This document shows, in pieces, positions 9,306 to 17,762 of a DNA stretch of 64,000 bases. Origin of the DNA: an uncultured Bradyrhizobium sp. (GTDB taxonomy: Bacteria; Pseudomonadota; Alphaproteobacteria; Rhizobiales; Xanthobacteraceae); NCBI RefSeq assembly GCF_947648125.1, contig NZ_CANSMR010000026.1, positions 33,604 through 97,603 on the forward strand, read 5' to 3'. How positions within the stretch are numbered: position 1 is the first letter of the stretch; each line of letters opens with the position of its first letter. The notes beneath the pieces are model-generated. The model made no database searches, had not been told where the DNA came from, and was given only the letters and a program-made list of their open reading frames with translations. A program made the translations under genes and the position numbers.

Positions 9306-10295
9306 ATGAAGATCTCGATCCTCGACGATTATTTCGACACGCTGCGCACCCTCGATTGCTTCCGCAAGCTCGACGGCTACGACGTCACGATCTGGAACGA
9401 CCATGTCCAGAGCGTCGATGCCCTTGCAGAACGGCTGCGCGACACCGAGGTGCTGGTGCTGATCCGCGAACGCACCCAGATCCGCACCCCGCTGCTGGAG
9501 CGGCTGCCCAAATTGAAGCTGATCAGCCAGCGCAGCGTCTATCCGCATATCGACATCGACACCTGCACGCGGCTCGGCATCATCGTATCGTCAGGCCAGC
9601 ATGCCGATACGCCGTCGTACGCTACTGCCGAATTCACCTGGGGTCTGATCCTCGCGGCGATGCGTGCGATCCCGCAGCAGATGGCGGCGCTCAAGGCCGG
9701 CAAATGGCAGATCGGCGTCGGCCATACGTTGCGCGGCAAGATACTCGGCATCTACGGCTATGGGCGTATCGGCGCCGTGGTCGCGGGCTATGGCAGGGCG
9801 TTCGGCATGAACGTGCTGGTCTGGGCGCGCGAGCCGGCGCTGGCCAAGGCTCGCGCCGACGGCTATGAGACTGCCGCCAGCAAAGCCGATTTCTTTGCCC
9901 GCTGCGACGTGCTGTCGCTGCACATGCGGCTGGTCGACGCAACGCGCGGCATCGTCAAGGCGGAAGACCTCGCGCGAATGAAGGACACCGCGCTGATCGT
10001 CAACACCAGCCGCGCGCCGCTGATCGAGCCGGGCGCACTGGTCAACGCGCTGCGCGCCGGCCGGCCCGGCATGGCCGCGATCGACGTCTACGAGAAGGAG
10101 CCGCTGCGCGACACGTCGGATCCGTTGCTCAACATGGACAATGTGGTCTGCACGCCGCATCTCGGCTACGTCTCGCGCGACGAATACGAGATTCAGTTCA
10201 CCGATATCTTCGATCAGATATTGGCCTACGCCGCCGGTACGCCGACGAATGTCGTCAATCCGGATGTGCTGGCACATCCGCGCCCGCGCAGCTGA
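9306..10295 (+). CDS. D-2-hydroxyacid dehydrogenase family protein
   Basis: 329 residues. The Rossmann nucleotide-binding loop is GYGRIG (residues 151-156). The family catalytic triad is present: Arg in NTSRAPLIE, Glu in DVYEKEP and His in CTPHLGY. Such enzymes reduce 2-keto acids or oxidise D-2-hydroxyacids with NAD(P)H; the substrate is not evident. It lies between the FKBP gene and a His-rich cupin gene on the same strand, separated by 46 and 87 bases. Confidence 0.9.
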   Translation: MKISILDDYFDTLRTLDCFRKLDGYDVTIWNDHVQSVDALAERLRDTEVLVLIRERTQIRTPLLERLPKLKLISQRSVYPHIDIDTCTRLGIIVSSGQHADTPSYATAEFTWGLILAAMRAIPQQMAALKAGKWQIGVGHTLRGKILGIYGYGRIGAVVAGYGRAFGMNVLVWAREPALAKARADGYETAASKADFFARCDVLSLHMRLVDATRGIVKAEDLARMKDTALIVNTSRAPLIEPGALVNALRAGRPGMAAIDVYEKEPLRDTSDPLLNMDNVVCTPHLGYVSRDEYEIQFTDIFDQILAYAAGTPTNVVNPDVLAHPRPRS

Positions 10296-10382
10296 CCGGA
10301 ACGTTCCGATTTTCCGCTCGCCTGCGCGCGTGCTTTTCGGTAGCGTTCCAGGCACGAAACTTGACCAACGAAAGCAGGAACG

Positions 10383-10907
10383 ATGAGCGGTTCCCACGAT
10401 CACACCCATTCTCACGACCACGATCATCACCATCACGACGACGAGCGCTGGAAGCACGACGGCGTCCGGGTGATTCCAGGTAACCAGCTCGATCCGAACG
10501 TGCCGTCGACCGCCGGCATGGACCGCAAGGCCGCGATCAATTTCGCCCGGGTCGGCGCGCAGAAATTGTGGGCAGGCACCGTCAGCATCAAGCCGGACGC
10601 CAAGACCGGCGCGCATCATCACGGTCACCTCGAAAGCATCATCTATGTCGTGAAGGGCAAGGCGCGGATGCGCTGGGGCGAGAAGCTGCAGTTCACCGCG
10701 GAAGCCGGTCCCGGCGATTTCATCTTCGTGCCGCCCTACGTGCCGCACCAGGAGATCAACGCCAGTCCCGACGAGGTTCTGGAATGCGTGCTGGTGCGTT
10801 CCGACGGCGAGGCGGTCGCGATCAATCTCGACATCGAGCCGGTCGAGAAGCCGGAGAACGTGCTCTGGGTCGATCCCGTGCACCGGCATCCCGACGAGAA
10901 GAAATAA
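10383..10907 (+). CDS. Cupin-domain protein with His-rich N-terminus
   Basis: 174 residues. The first ~22 residues are a His/Asp run (SHDHTHSHDHDHHHHDDERW), a likely metal-binding tail. A single cupin domain follows: motif 1 at GAHHHGHLESIIYVV and motif 2 at GDFIFVPPYVPHQ, with the His/Glu metal ligands retained. No enzymatic activity can be assigned; small cupins of this kind act as isomerases, dioxygenases or sugar/metal binders. Start chosen by AGGA just upstream of the ATG. Its neighbours are a hydroxyacid dehydrogenase and a crotonase. Confidence 0.85.
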   Translation: MSGSHDHTHSHDHDHHHHDDERWKHDGVRVIPGNQLDPNVPSTAGMDRKAAINFARVGAQKLWAGTVSIKPDAKTGAHHHGHLESIIYVVKGKARMRWGEKLQFTAEAGPGDFIFVPPYVPHQEINASPDEVLECVLVRSDGEAVAINLDIEPVEKPENVLWVDPVHRHPDEKK

Positions 10908-10961
10908 CGTCGCGACGCAGCCGCGACGAAAGACAATAACAACAAAAGCAGGGAGGCCAGC

Positions 10962-11699
10962 ATGACGCTCGTTCGTTACGAGAGCGTCGACCACGTCGCG
11001 ACCATCACGATGGCGCGCAGCGATAAGCACAACGCGCTCAACAACGCGTTGTGCACCGAGCTGCGTGACGCCTGGCTGCGGTTTCGGGACAGCGACGATC
11101 GTGTCGCAGTGCTGGCTTCGGCGGAGGAAAAATATTTCTCAGTCGGCGCCGACGTTGGTGATCTCCCCGCCAACATGTGGCACGCCGTGCCTGGCCTCGG
11201 CGTGGAGCTGGACAAGCCGGTGATATCAGCGACATCCGGCTGGGTCGTGGGTGGTGCCTTCGTGCTGGTCCAGATGTCCGATCTATGTGTGGCGTCGGAG
11301 ACGACGCGCTTCATCTACCCCGAGGGAAAGATCGGCACCACCGCGGGCGGCGTCTCGTCGGTGATGGCGCGGATGCCGCACAAGATCGCGATGGAGTTTC
11401 TGCTGGTCGGCGACGAGATGTCGGCGGAACGCGCCTTCCAGATCGGTTTCGTCAACAAGGTCGCACCGAAAGGTCAGCACCTCGCGCTGGCGCAGGAGAT
11501 GGCTGCGAAGATCGCCGGCAACGCGCCGCTGGTGGTCCGCGCGCTGAAGAAGCTGGCCCGCGAAGCGATGCCGAAGGGACCGCTGGAAACGGTCGCGGAT
11601 GCGCGGCGGCTGCTCGATGAGGTCAGGGACAGCGAGGATCTCAAGGAGGGCGTGCAGGCCTTCGCCGAGAAGCGGAAGCCGAAGTTCACGGGGAAGTAG
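10962..11699 (+). CDS. Enoyl-CoA hydratase/isomerase (crotonase) family protein
   Basis: 245 residues, slightly shorter than the usual ~260. The crotonase core is visible: DKHNALNNALCTELRDAW, then the oxyanion-hole region YFSVGADVGDL, and YPEGKIGTTAGGVSSVMARM where the catalytic residues normally lie. The substrate acyl-CoA is unknown. GGGAGG precedes the ATG. It is the last gene of the 7.2-11.7 kb plus-strand group and is followed directly by a family A palindromic repeat. Confidence 0.88.
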   Translation: MTLVRYESVDHVATITMARSDKHNALNNALCTELRDAWLRFRDSDDRVAVLASAEEKYFSVGADVGDLPANMWHAVPGLGVELDKPVISATSGWVVGGAFVLVQMSDLCVASETTRFIYPEGKIGTTAGGVSSVMARMPHKIAMEFLLVGDEMSAERAFQIGFVNKVAPKGQHLALAQEMAAKIAGNAPLVVRALKKLAREAMPKGPLETVADARRLLDEVRDSEDLKEGVQAFAEKRKPKFTGK

Positions 11700-11702
11700 C
11701 CC

Positions 11703-11787
11703 CGTCATTGCGAGGAGCGAAGCGACAAAGCAATCCATCTCTCCGGTGCGCGGCGCGATGGATTGCTTCGCTTTGCTCGCAATGACG
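11703..11787. repeat. Intergenic palindromic repeat, family A (copy 2)
   Basis: Same element as 616-700: begins CGTCATTGCGAGGAGCGAAG and ends CTCGCAATGACG, with inner arms CAATCCAT and ATGGATTG. It lies between the tail-to-tail crotonase and amidohydrolase genes, filling nearly all of the gap, so it may act as a two-way terminator. Confidence 0.85.
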
Positions 11788-11798
11788 GCGTCTGATGA

Positions 11799-13325
11799 CT
11801 ACGCAAATACCCGGTGATCGATCGCCGCGTTCGGCACCACATAGCCGTAACGCGTATTCGACGGCTCCGCACCGGCCTTCTCATACTGCGCCTTCATCAT
11901 CGCAAAGCGGTCGCCCCTGATGTCGAGCATCGCGCGCTTCGGCTGGATGTTGTAGAGCCGGGCATTGTTGTCGCCGAAAATCGCGGTCTTCACCGGTCCA
12001 TCGGCGGGCCCGAGCGGCGCGTAGCCGAACTTCTTCTGCATCACTTCGGGGATTTCGAGCCGCCGCAGGCCCTCGATCTGCCATTGTGGCGCACCGGTCC
12101 ACAGCGCGTCGGTGCCCCAGCAAACGTGGTCGACGCCGAGGCCCTTGATCAGGGTGCCCATCAGCGCCGCGCAGACATTGGGTTCGGCGACCAGCGTGGT
12201 CGCGAACAATTGCCCGACATCGCCGTAGACATTGTTGACGCCATACTGCGCCGGGATGTCGGCGAGGTCGGAGGTCCAGGCGATCCGGCCGGTGCGTTCG
12301 AATTCGGCCAGCGCGACCTTGGGATCGCCGCCGACGTGACGATAGGCCGAGTGATAGATCACGAAGTTGAGCTGCGGCCAGTCCTTGGCCGCCTGGCCGA
12401 CATCGGCAACGTCGGCGAAGCCGCGCAGGTTCGGATACTGCTTCTCGATTCCGGGCGGAAACAGTCCCTTGTGGACGCAGACATTCTTGATGCCCGCCTT
12501 CACCATCTTCTCATAGCCCTTGTAGGCGACCTTCTCGTCGTCCAGCCGCCAGGGGTAGCGGCTGATCTCCTTGTGGGTGTTGTCGCCGATCGTGTAGCCC
12601 TTGCAGGATTCCGGCTTTAGCGCCAGCGCGGCATCGAGCTTGTCGAGCCAGCCGGGCTGGCCGGGCGTGAAGATCGCGTGACAGAACACGCGGCGCGAAC
12701 CGGCCTCGTCGTTCATTTTCTTGCGCGCATCGGCCATCTGCTCGTTGGTCAGGAACCAGTCCTGCTCGATGTCCGACGGCGCCGATGAGATCAGCGCGAT
12801 CTTGGTATCGGAATCGAGAAACATCTCTTTCTTGTAGTTGTTGAACTTCAGATCCTCGATGGTCTGCTCGTGATCGTTGAGCTCCTTGTTCCAGCCGGCC
12901 TTGCCGACCGCCTTGCGCATTTCCACAAAGCCCATGATGCGGGTGTCGTCGCGCAGGAAATGCGTGTGCATGTCCATGATGAACTGGTCTTTCAATCCGT
13001 TGGCGCGCTCTTGCGCCATCGCCGGCGTTGCGGCCTCGGCCGGCGTCACATCGAACAACTCCCCATAGACCTGGTTCATCGCGACAAAGGAAGCGGCCAT
13101 GCCGGCCGCGGTCTGGAAGAACCGGCGGCGATCGAGGCCCTGCTTGCCACCGAGATCGTCGGCCATCGCCAGCAGACGTGCCTCGACCTCGCGCTGCCGT
13201 TCGTTCTGCGGGTCGGGATAGAACTCGTCGCTGGAGACGATCTGGGTCGGGATCGGCGTCGGGTACTGGCACAGTTCGGAGGGCATCAAGGCGGCAAGTT
13301 CTTCGTCGGTGAGATTGCTGCTCAT
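11799..13325 (-). CDS. Amidohydrolase-family metal-dependent hydrolase with delayed Tat-like signal
   Basis: 508 residues when started at the ATG at 13325, which has GGAG 8 bases upstream; a start at 13472 would add 49 unlikely residues. Residues ~64-95 hold LDRRRFFQTAAGMAASFVAM, a twin-arginine motif followed by a hydrophobic stretch and an Ala-rich region, which looks like a Tat signal with a very long N-terminal extension. The rest is an amidohydrolase TIM barrel: metal-binding DMHTHF, a later His in VIYHSAYRH and the CWGTDALW strand end with Asp. Related proteins are decarboxylases or lactonases; the substrate is unknown. It is divergent from the Tat-type alpha/beta hydrolase at 13542. 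Confidence 0.85.
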   Translation of the reverse strand: MSSNLTDEELAALMPSELCQYPTPIPTQIVSSDEFYPDPQNERQREVEARLLAMADDLGGKQGLDRRRFFQTAAGMAASFVAMNQVYGELFDVTPAEAATPAMAQERANGLKDQFIMDMHTHFLRDDTRIMGFVEMRKAVGKAGWNKELNDHEQTIEDLKFNNYKKEMFLDSDTKIALISSAPSDIEQDWFLTNEQMADARKKMNDEAGSRRVFCHAIFTPGQPGWLDKLDAALALKPESCKGYTIGDNTHKEISRYPWRLDDEKVAYKGYEKMVKAGIKNVCVHKGLFPPGIEKQYPNLRGFADVADVGQAAKDWPQLNFVIYHSAYRHVGGDPKVALAEFERTGRIAWTSDLADIPAQYGVNNVYGDVGQLFATTLVAEPNVCAALMGTLIKGLGVDHVCWGTDALWTGAPQWQIEGLRRLEIPEVMQKKFGYAPLGPADGPVKTAIFGDNNARLYNIQPKRAMLDIRGDRFAMMKAQYEKAGAEPSNTRYGYVVPNAAIDHRVFA

Positions 13326-13541
13326 TCTTCGCTCCCGCATCGCGCCGGATTTTTCCGGTCGGGCCGCGGCGGAGACTAGGACCAAGTCCGTCCGTCGTCC
13401 GCGCCGATTGCCGGAAACCGCGTTCACAAAATCGTGCATCGCAGCTGCGGCCGCGAGATGCCGGCTTCGCACAACCGGTCCTGTGCGCTGCTATGCTCGA
13501 TTACACCGGGTCGGACGAAGAAATCCGGAAGGGAGCGAACC

Positions 13542-14558
13542 ATGATGCCGGCAGACCATTCGCGGCGCAGCATGATCAAGGCCATCGGCGTTACGACGGC
13601 AGCCGGTGTGCTCGGCGCAGCGCCGGCGCAGGCCGCGACCGCAGTTCCTGCTGAGGGAGAAATATGGAGCAACGAATATTGGGCGAAGAAGGGTGACATC
13701 CCGCTGTGGATGTTCCGCAAGCGGATCGGCGCGCCGAAACCAGGCGAGCCGGCGCGGCCCGTAGTGTTCTTCGTCCACGGCTCGTCGGTGACATCGAGGG
13801 TGTTCGACCTCACGGTGCCGGGCAAGGGCGAGTATTCGCTGCTCAATGTCTTTGCGCGCTACGGCTTCGATTGCTGGACCATGGATCACGAGAACTACGG
13901 CAAGTCGGGCCGCACCTCGGGCAATGCGGATATCGCGAGTGGCGTCGAGGATCTGAAGGCGGCCGTCGAGGTGATCGCGCGCGAGACCGGCGAGCGGCGA
14001 TATCACTTCATCGGCGAATCCTCCGGCGCGCTGCGGGCGGGTGCCTTCGCGATGGCCGCGCCCGAGCGCATCGATCGCCTGGTGTTCGCCGCCTTCACCT
14101 ACAAGGGCGAGGGCTCGCCGACACTGGCAAAGCGCGCCGAGCAACTCGCCTACTATCGCAGCCACAACATGCGTACGCGCGACCGCGACATGATCCGCTC
14201 GATCGCGACCCGCGACAGGCCGGGCACGTCGGACCCTGCCGTGGTGGAAGTGCTCGCCGATGTCGAAATGCAGTTCGGCGACCAGATCCCGACCGGCACC
14301 TATCTCGACATGACGGCCAATCTGCCGGTGGTGCATCCGGAGAAGGTGCTGGCGCCGGTGCTGCTGGTCCGCGGCGAGTATGACGGGATCGCGGCAGTCC
14401 CCGACCTCGAGGAGTTCTTCAACAGGCTGCCGAATGGCGACCGGCAGTTCATCATCCTGCCCGGCACCGCCCATTCGGTGGCGCTGGCCACCAATCGTGA
14501 GCTGTTCTGGCATGTGACGCGGGCATTCTTGACCATGCCGACGCCGATCGTGACCTAG
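13542..14558 (+). CDS. Tat-exported alpha/beta hydrolase
   Basis: 338 residues from the ATG at 13542, which follows GGAAGGGAG; an upstream start would overlap the divergent gene's leader. The signal SRRSMIKAIGVTTAAGVLGA ends at an AQA site, so it is probably exported by Tat. The hydrolase fold shows VVFFVHGSSV (oxyanion loop), the nucleophile elbow GESSG, and the late His in PGTAHSVAL. The substrate is unknown. It is divergent from another probable Tat substrate, the amidohydrolase; the 216-bp region between them (13326-13541) must hold both promoters. Confidence 0.85.
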   Translation: MMPADHSRRSMIKAIGVTTAAGVLGAAPAQAATAVPAEGEIWSNEYWAKKGDIPLWMFRKRIGAPKPGEPARPVVFFVHGSSVTSRVFDLTVPGKGEYSLLNVFARYGFDCWTMDHENYGKSGRTSGNADIASGVEDLKAAVEVIARETGERRYHFIGESSGALRAGAFAMAAPERIDRLVFAAFTYKGEGSPTLAKRAEQLAYYRSHNMRTRDRDMIRSIATRDRPGTSDPAVVEVLADVEMQFGDQIPTGTYLDMTANLPVVHPEKVLAPVLLVRGEYDGIAAVPDLEEFFNRLPNGDRQFIILPGTAHSVALATNRELFWHVTRAFLTMPTPIVT

Positions 14559-14661
14559 GCGGCCTGCGGCAGGACGCCGCAAGAAAAATCTGCGCGGCAA
14601 TGTCGGGATCCGGCTATTCGGTTCGTCCTCGGAGCACAAATTGCAAAATGGAGCGCCTTTC

Positions 14662-15099
14662 ATGGCCAAGCCGACAATGATCTTCGTCAACCTGCCGGTC
14701 AGCAATCTCGCCCGCGCTACTGCCTTCTACGAGGCGATCGGCGCGACAAAAAATCCGCAATTCTCCGACGACACCGCCTCCGGCATGGTGATCTCCGAGA
14801 CCATCCACGTCATGTTGCTGACGCACGACAAGTTTCGCCAGTTCACGCCGAAGGCAATCGCCGACGCCAGGACCACGAGCGAGGTGCTGATCTGCCTCTC
14901 CGCCGAGAGCCGCGAGGCCGTCGACGGCTATGTCACCAGGGCGAAGGGTGCGGGCGGCACCGCCGATCCGTCGCCGCAGCAGGATTACGGCTTCATGTAC
15001 GGCCGCAGCTTCGAGGATCCCGATGGTCACATCTGGGAAGTGATGTGGATGGACGTCGAGGCTGCGATGAAGGCGCAGTCCGCGCCGGCCACCGCCTGA
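14662..15099 (+). CDS. VOC (glyoxalase/bleomycin-resistance) family protein
   Basis: 145 residues. It begins TMIFVNLPVSNLARATAFYE, the usual first beta-alpha-beta module, and ends with FEDPDGHIWEVMWMD, where the His/Glu metal-ligand positions of the fold lie. Start at 14662 is preferred, as GGAG lies 8 bases upstream; a TTG at 14641 would add 7 residues. VOC proteins include glyoxalases, dioxygenases and drug-binding proteins; no specific function can be given. Confidence 0.85.
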   Translation: MAKPTMIFVNLPVSNLARATAFYEAIGATKNPQFSDDTASGMVISETIHVMLLTHDKFRQFTPKAIADARTTSEVLICLSAESREAVDGYVTRAKGAGGTADPSPQQDYGFMYGRSFEDPDGHIWEVMWMDVEAAMKAQSAPATA

Positions 15100-15176
15100 G
15101 CCGCCGCACAATGCAGGCATTCGAAGCCGGCCATGACCGACAGTTGGCAATCCGCCTGACGGATTGAGGCAGCACT

Positions 15177-16625
15177 TCAAGCAGCTGAGATGCCGTCCGG
15201 CCGGGCTTCGGTCATGGCTTGGACGGCTTTTCTCCCCTGAGGTAGATCGGCTTGCCGGCAGCCAGCGACCGGAAAGTTCAGTTCGACCGTGGTGCCGCCG
15301 CCGGGCGTGTCGCAGAGGGAAACGGTCCCGCCGTGGGTGGTCATCACCTGGGAGACAATCGAAAGTCCCAACCCTGTTCCTTCGGTGCGCGTGCTTCCGC
15401 GCTTGAAGGGCTCAAGCAGCAGTTCGGGCTCACCGAGTTGGAGCCCCGATCCGTAGTCGATAACGCTCAACCGCGCTGGTGCTCCGACTTCGATGAGGAC
15501 GGAGCCACCTGCGGCGCCATGAGTCACGGCGTTTCGGATCAGGTTCGAGAGCGCGACGGCGATCGCGGTTTCCGAGCCGCGCACCCAGACCGGGTGACGA
15601 GGCTCGGTGAACTCGACATCGCTTCCGTTCTTCAACGCCATCGGCACGTGTTCGGCCGCAACCCTGCGCGCAAGCGCCGCAAGATCCATTTCGATCAGTT
15701 CGGCAGGTTCCGCGGAGATGCGCGCCAACTGGAGCAGCATGGTGACGATCGACGACAGCTTCTGGTTCTCGGCTATCAGCCTGGCACGCAATGGAGCGTC
15801 CTCGACCTGCTCGAGTATGGTGCGCGCATTGGTCAAGGGCGTACGAAGTTCGTGTGCCGCATTCGACAGGAAATTTCGTTGCGATTTCGAAGCGACGTCT
15901 ATTCGCGATAGCGCGCGGTTGAAGGCCGCGACCAAAGGCAAGAGCTCGGCTGGCGCATCTTGTTCCGGCAGTCGTCGGCCATCCGAAACCCCATCGATCA
16001 TCTCGGCGGCCGCCGCGACGGCCCGGACGGGACGCGCGATGAGCGTCGGTACGAAAACCATCGCGGTAAACGCCGTCGCCGCCAGGACAAGGATGATGGG
16101 CAGCGCGACAATCGTCGCATCGGTGAGCATTCCGGTCGTCAGTTGTGCTGCCGTATAGGCCACGCCACCGGTTTCAATCCACACCTCGCCCACGGGCGTA
16201 TTTCTGACGACCGCCATCTTCCTCAGATTCGTGGTTTCGCCGTCAAACGCGTAGGCGATGAAACTCGTCCCGTCACGCGATGTCTGGGTCTTTTGCGGAC
16301 GCCACTTCGGGATTGGGCCGTAGCTGACCTCTCCACCCTTGTCGGACACGACATACCAGAATGTCGGGAAATTGCGGGTAATCTCGTCCAGCCTCGAGGT
16401 TCGCTTGAGCGCCAGTTGCCCGGTCTCGTTGCGGGTGACGGCTTCCTTCAATGCATCGGCGACGTCGGCGGCGGCCCAGGTGCCGTCATCGTCGCCGCCA
16501 AACCGGATCAGCAGCGCTGCCGCGCAGAGCAGCATGATGGTCGTCACGGCGCCGATCAGCGTCGCGGACAGCACCGCGATCGAGCGATGGACGCGCTTGA
16601 GCCTTTGCCACTTCAACATCATCAT
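15177..16625 (-). CDS. Sensor histidine kinase of an OmpR-type two-component system
   Basis: 482 residues. Two membrane helices (about 18-41 and 171-192) bracket a ~130-residue periplasmic sensor. A HAMP-like linker precedes the HisKA motif SNAAHELRTPLTN, with phospho-acceptor His258. The ATP-binding domain has the N box (NLIRNAVTHG), IDYGSGL in place of a strict DxGxG, and GTGLGLSIV. The gene starts at the stop of the response regulator (overlap ATGA), so the pair is one operon. Its signal is unknown; the neighbouring ArnT-like transferase suggests envelope stress or cation sensing by analogy with PmrAB, which is inference. Confidence 0.92.
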   Translation of the reverse strand: MMMLKWQRLKRVHRSIAVLSATLIGAVTTIMLLCAAALLIRFGGDDDGTWAAADVADALKEAVTRNETGQLALKRTSRLDEITRNFPTFWYVVSDKGGEVSYGPIPKWRPQKTQTSRDGTSFIAYAFDGETTNLRKMAVVRNTPVGEVWIETGGVAYTAAQLTTGMLTDATIVALPIILVLAATAFTAMVFVPTLIARPVRAVAAAAEMIDGVSDGRRLPEQDAPAELLPLVAAFNRALSRIDVASKSQRNFLSNAAHELRTPLTNARTILEQVEDAPLRARLIAENQKLSSIVTMLLQLARISAEPAELIEMDLAALARRVAAEHVPMALKNGSDVEFTEPRHPVWVRGSETAIAVALSNLIRNAVTHGAAGGSVLIEVGAPARLSVIDYGSGLQLGEPELLLEPFKRGSTRTEGTGLGLSIVSQVMTTHGGTVSLCDTPGGGTTVELNFPVAGCRQADLPQGRKAVQAMTEARPDGISAA

Positions 16626-17293
16626 TCGCCACTCAAGAGGTATCCGAGGCCACGGACAGGTTTGATGACGACCTTGCAGTTGGCCGCGCGGAGACGCCGG
16701 CGCAGCCGCGAAACGTGTGCCTCGATCGCGTTTGATTGAATCTCGTCATCAAAGCTGTAAGCGGCGACTTCAAGGGTCTCGCGCAGGACGACGCGCCCAA
16801 TGCGCCGAACCATCGCTTCCAGAATCGCCAGCTCACGCCGCGGGACAACAATGGGAGCGTGATCGACGCAGACCTCGCGATTGAGGACGTCGTAGCTCAG
16901 ATTGCCGATGCGAACGATCGCTCCTCGATCCAGAAACAGACGTCGGAGCACGGCCTTGGCTCGCGCAATCAGCTCAATCGGCTCGAAGGGCTTGGCCACG
17001 TAGTCGTCCGCCCCTTCGTCGAGGGCGCGAGCAATATCAAGGGGGTCATCAAGTGCCGTCAGCACGATCGTCGCGGGGCTCGGCTTCTGCTGCTTCAGGT
17101 CGCGCAGCAACGCCAGACCGTCGCCATCCGGCAATCCGCGGTCGATCACGACGAGTTCAAAGCTTCGCACGGCGACTGCGGCTCGTCCCTCCTCGAGCGT
17201 CGTGACCATGTCGGATGCGCCGAAGGCCGTAGCCAAGGTATCCCGCAGCCATGGCCCAAGCTGAGGGTCATCCTCCACGACCAGAACGCGCAC
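16622..17293 (-). CDS. OmpR/PhoB-family response regulator
   Basis: 223 residues from the GTG at 17293, which follows GGGAG and gives the usual VRVLVVEDD start; ATGs at 17317 and 17329 would add 8 or 12 residues. Receiver domain with acidic pair Asp8/Asp9 and phospho-acceptor Asp51 (VVIDRGLPDGDG), Thr in VLTALDD and Lys in VAKPFEP. The C-terminal winged helix carries SNAIEAHVSRLRRRL and VRGLGYLL, typical of QseB/PmrA/TctD-like regulators. Three GTAAT(C/G) repeats at 11-bp steps lie just upstream, which suggests autoregulation. Confidence 0.93.
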   Translation of the reverse strand: MRVLVVEDDPQLGPWLRDTLATAFGASDMVTTLEEGRAAVAVRSFELVVIDRGLPDGDGLALLRDLKQQKPSPATIVLTALDDPLDIARALDEGADDYVAKPFEPIELIARAKAVLRRLFLDRGAIVRIGNLSYDVLNREVCVDHAPIVVPRRELAILEAMVRRIGRVVLRETLEVAAYSFDDEIQSNAIEAHVSRLRRRLRAANCKVVIKPVRGLGYLLSGE

Positions 17294-17326
17294 CGCATTC
17301 TCCCAATTGTAAACCATTGTTTCTAC

Positions 17327-17354
17327 CATTACAGACGGATTACAATAAGATTAC
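17327..17354 (-). promoter_or_regulatory. Three tandem GTAATC-type boxes upstream of the response regulator
   Basis: On the minus strand: GTAATC-N5-GTAATC-N5-GTAATG, each 11 bases from the next, ending 34 bases before the regulator's GTG start. Direct repeats at 11-bp spacing are the standard binding pattern of OmpR/PhoB-family proteins. A second pair of exact GTAATC boxes lies at 19573-19589. A possible -10 (TACAAT, 17311-17306) lies downstream but would put the transcript start too near the ribosome-binding site, so the promoter is unresolved. The rest of the gap (17355-17762) shows no gene. Confidence 0.6.
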
Positions 17355-17762
17355 GGCCGGCAAGAAAACTGCGGTGTTCACACGAATGCATTGATGTGAT
17401 TGGCCTTTTCCTGGGGGCTTGACTGGCCATCCGCGAATGGCAGGGGTGATCGGATCGACACCTGATGGGGGGCAGTCCGAAAGACTCAATCAGGGGCGAC
17501 GCACAGATCAGCGCTCCAGAGCCGATCAGCGTCATGACAGCGAGTGAGCTTTCGCATGTGCATCCCGTCTCAGCGATTTCCCCGCCAGAGACGTCGATCA
17601 ACATGACCGGCGAATGACGGCGCGTCGCCGCGCGCAGGAATACGTCGACAGAGGCGTGAACGGAACCACGTCAGGCTATCGTAATGGTCGCTGTGAAAAG
17701 CATGTCGGACAACGCGGCTCGCATCGCGCTTTCCATCTCCGTCCCCCAGGCTTCCGAACGAT

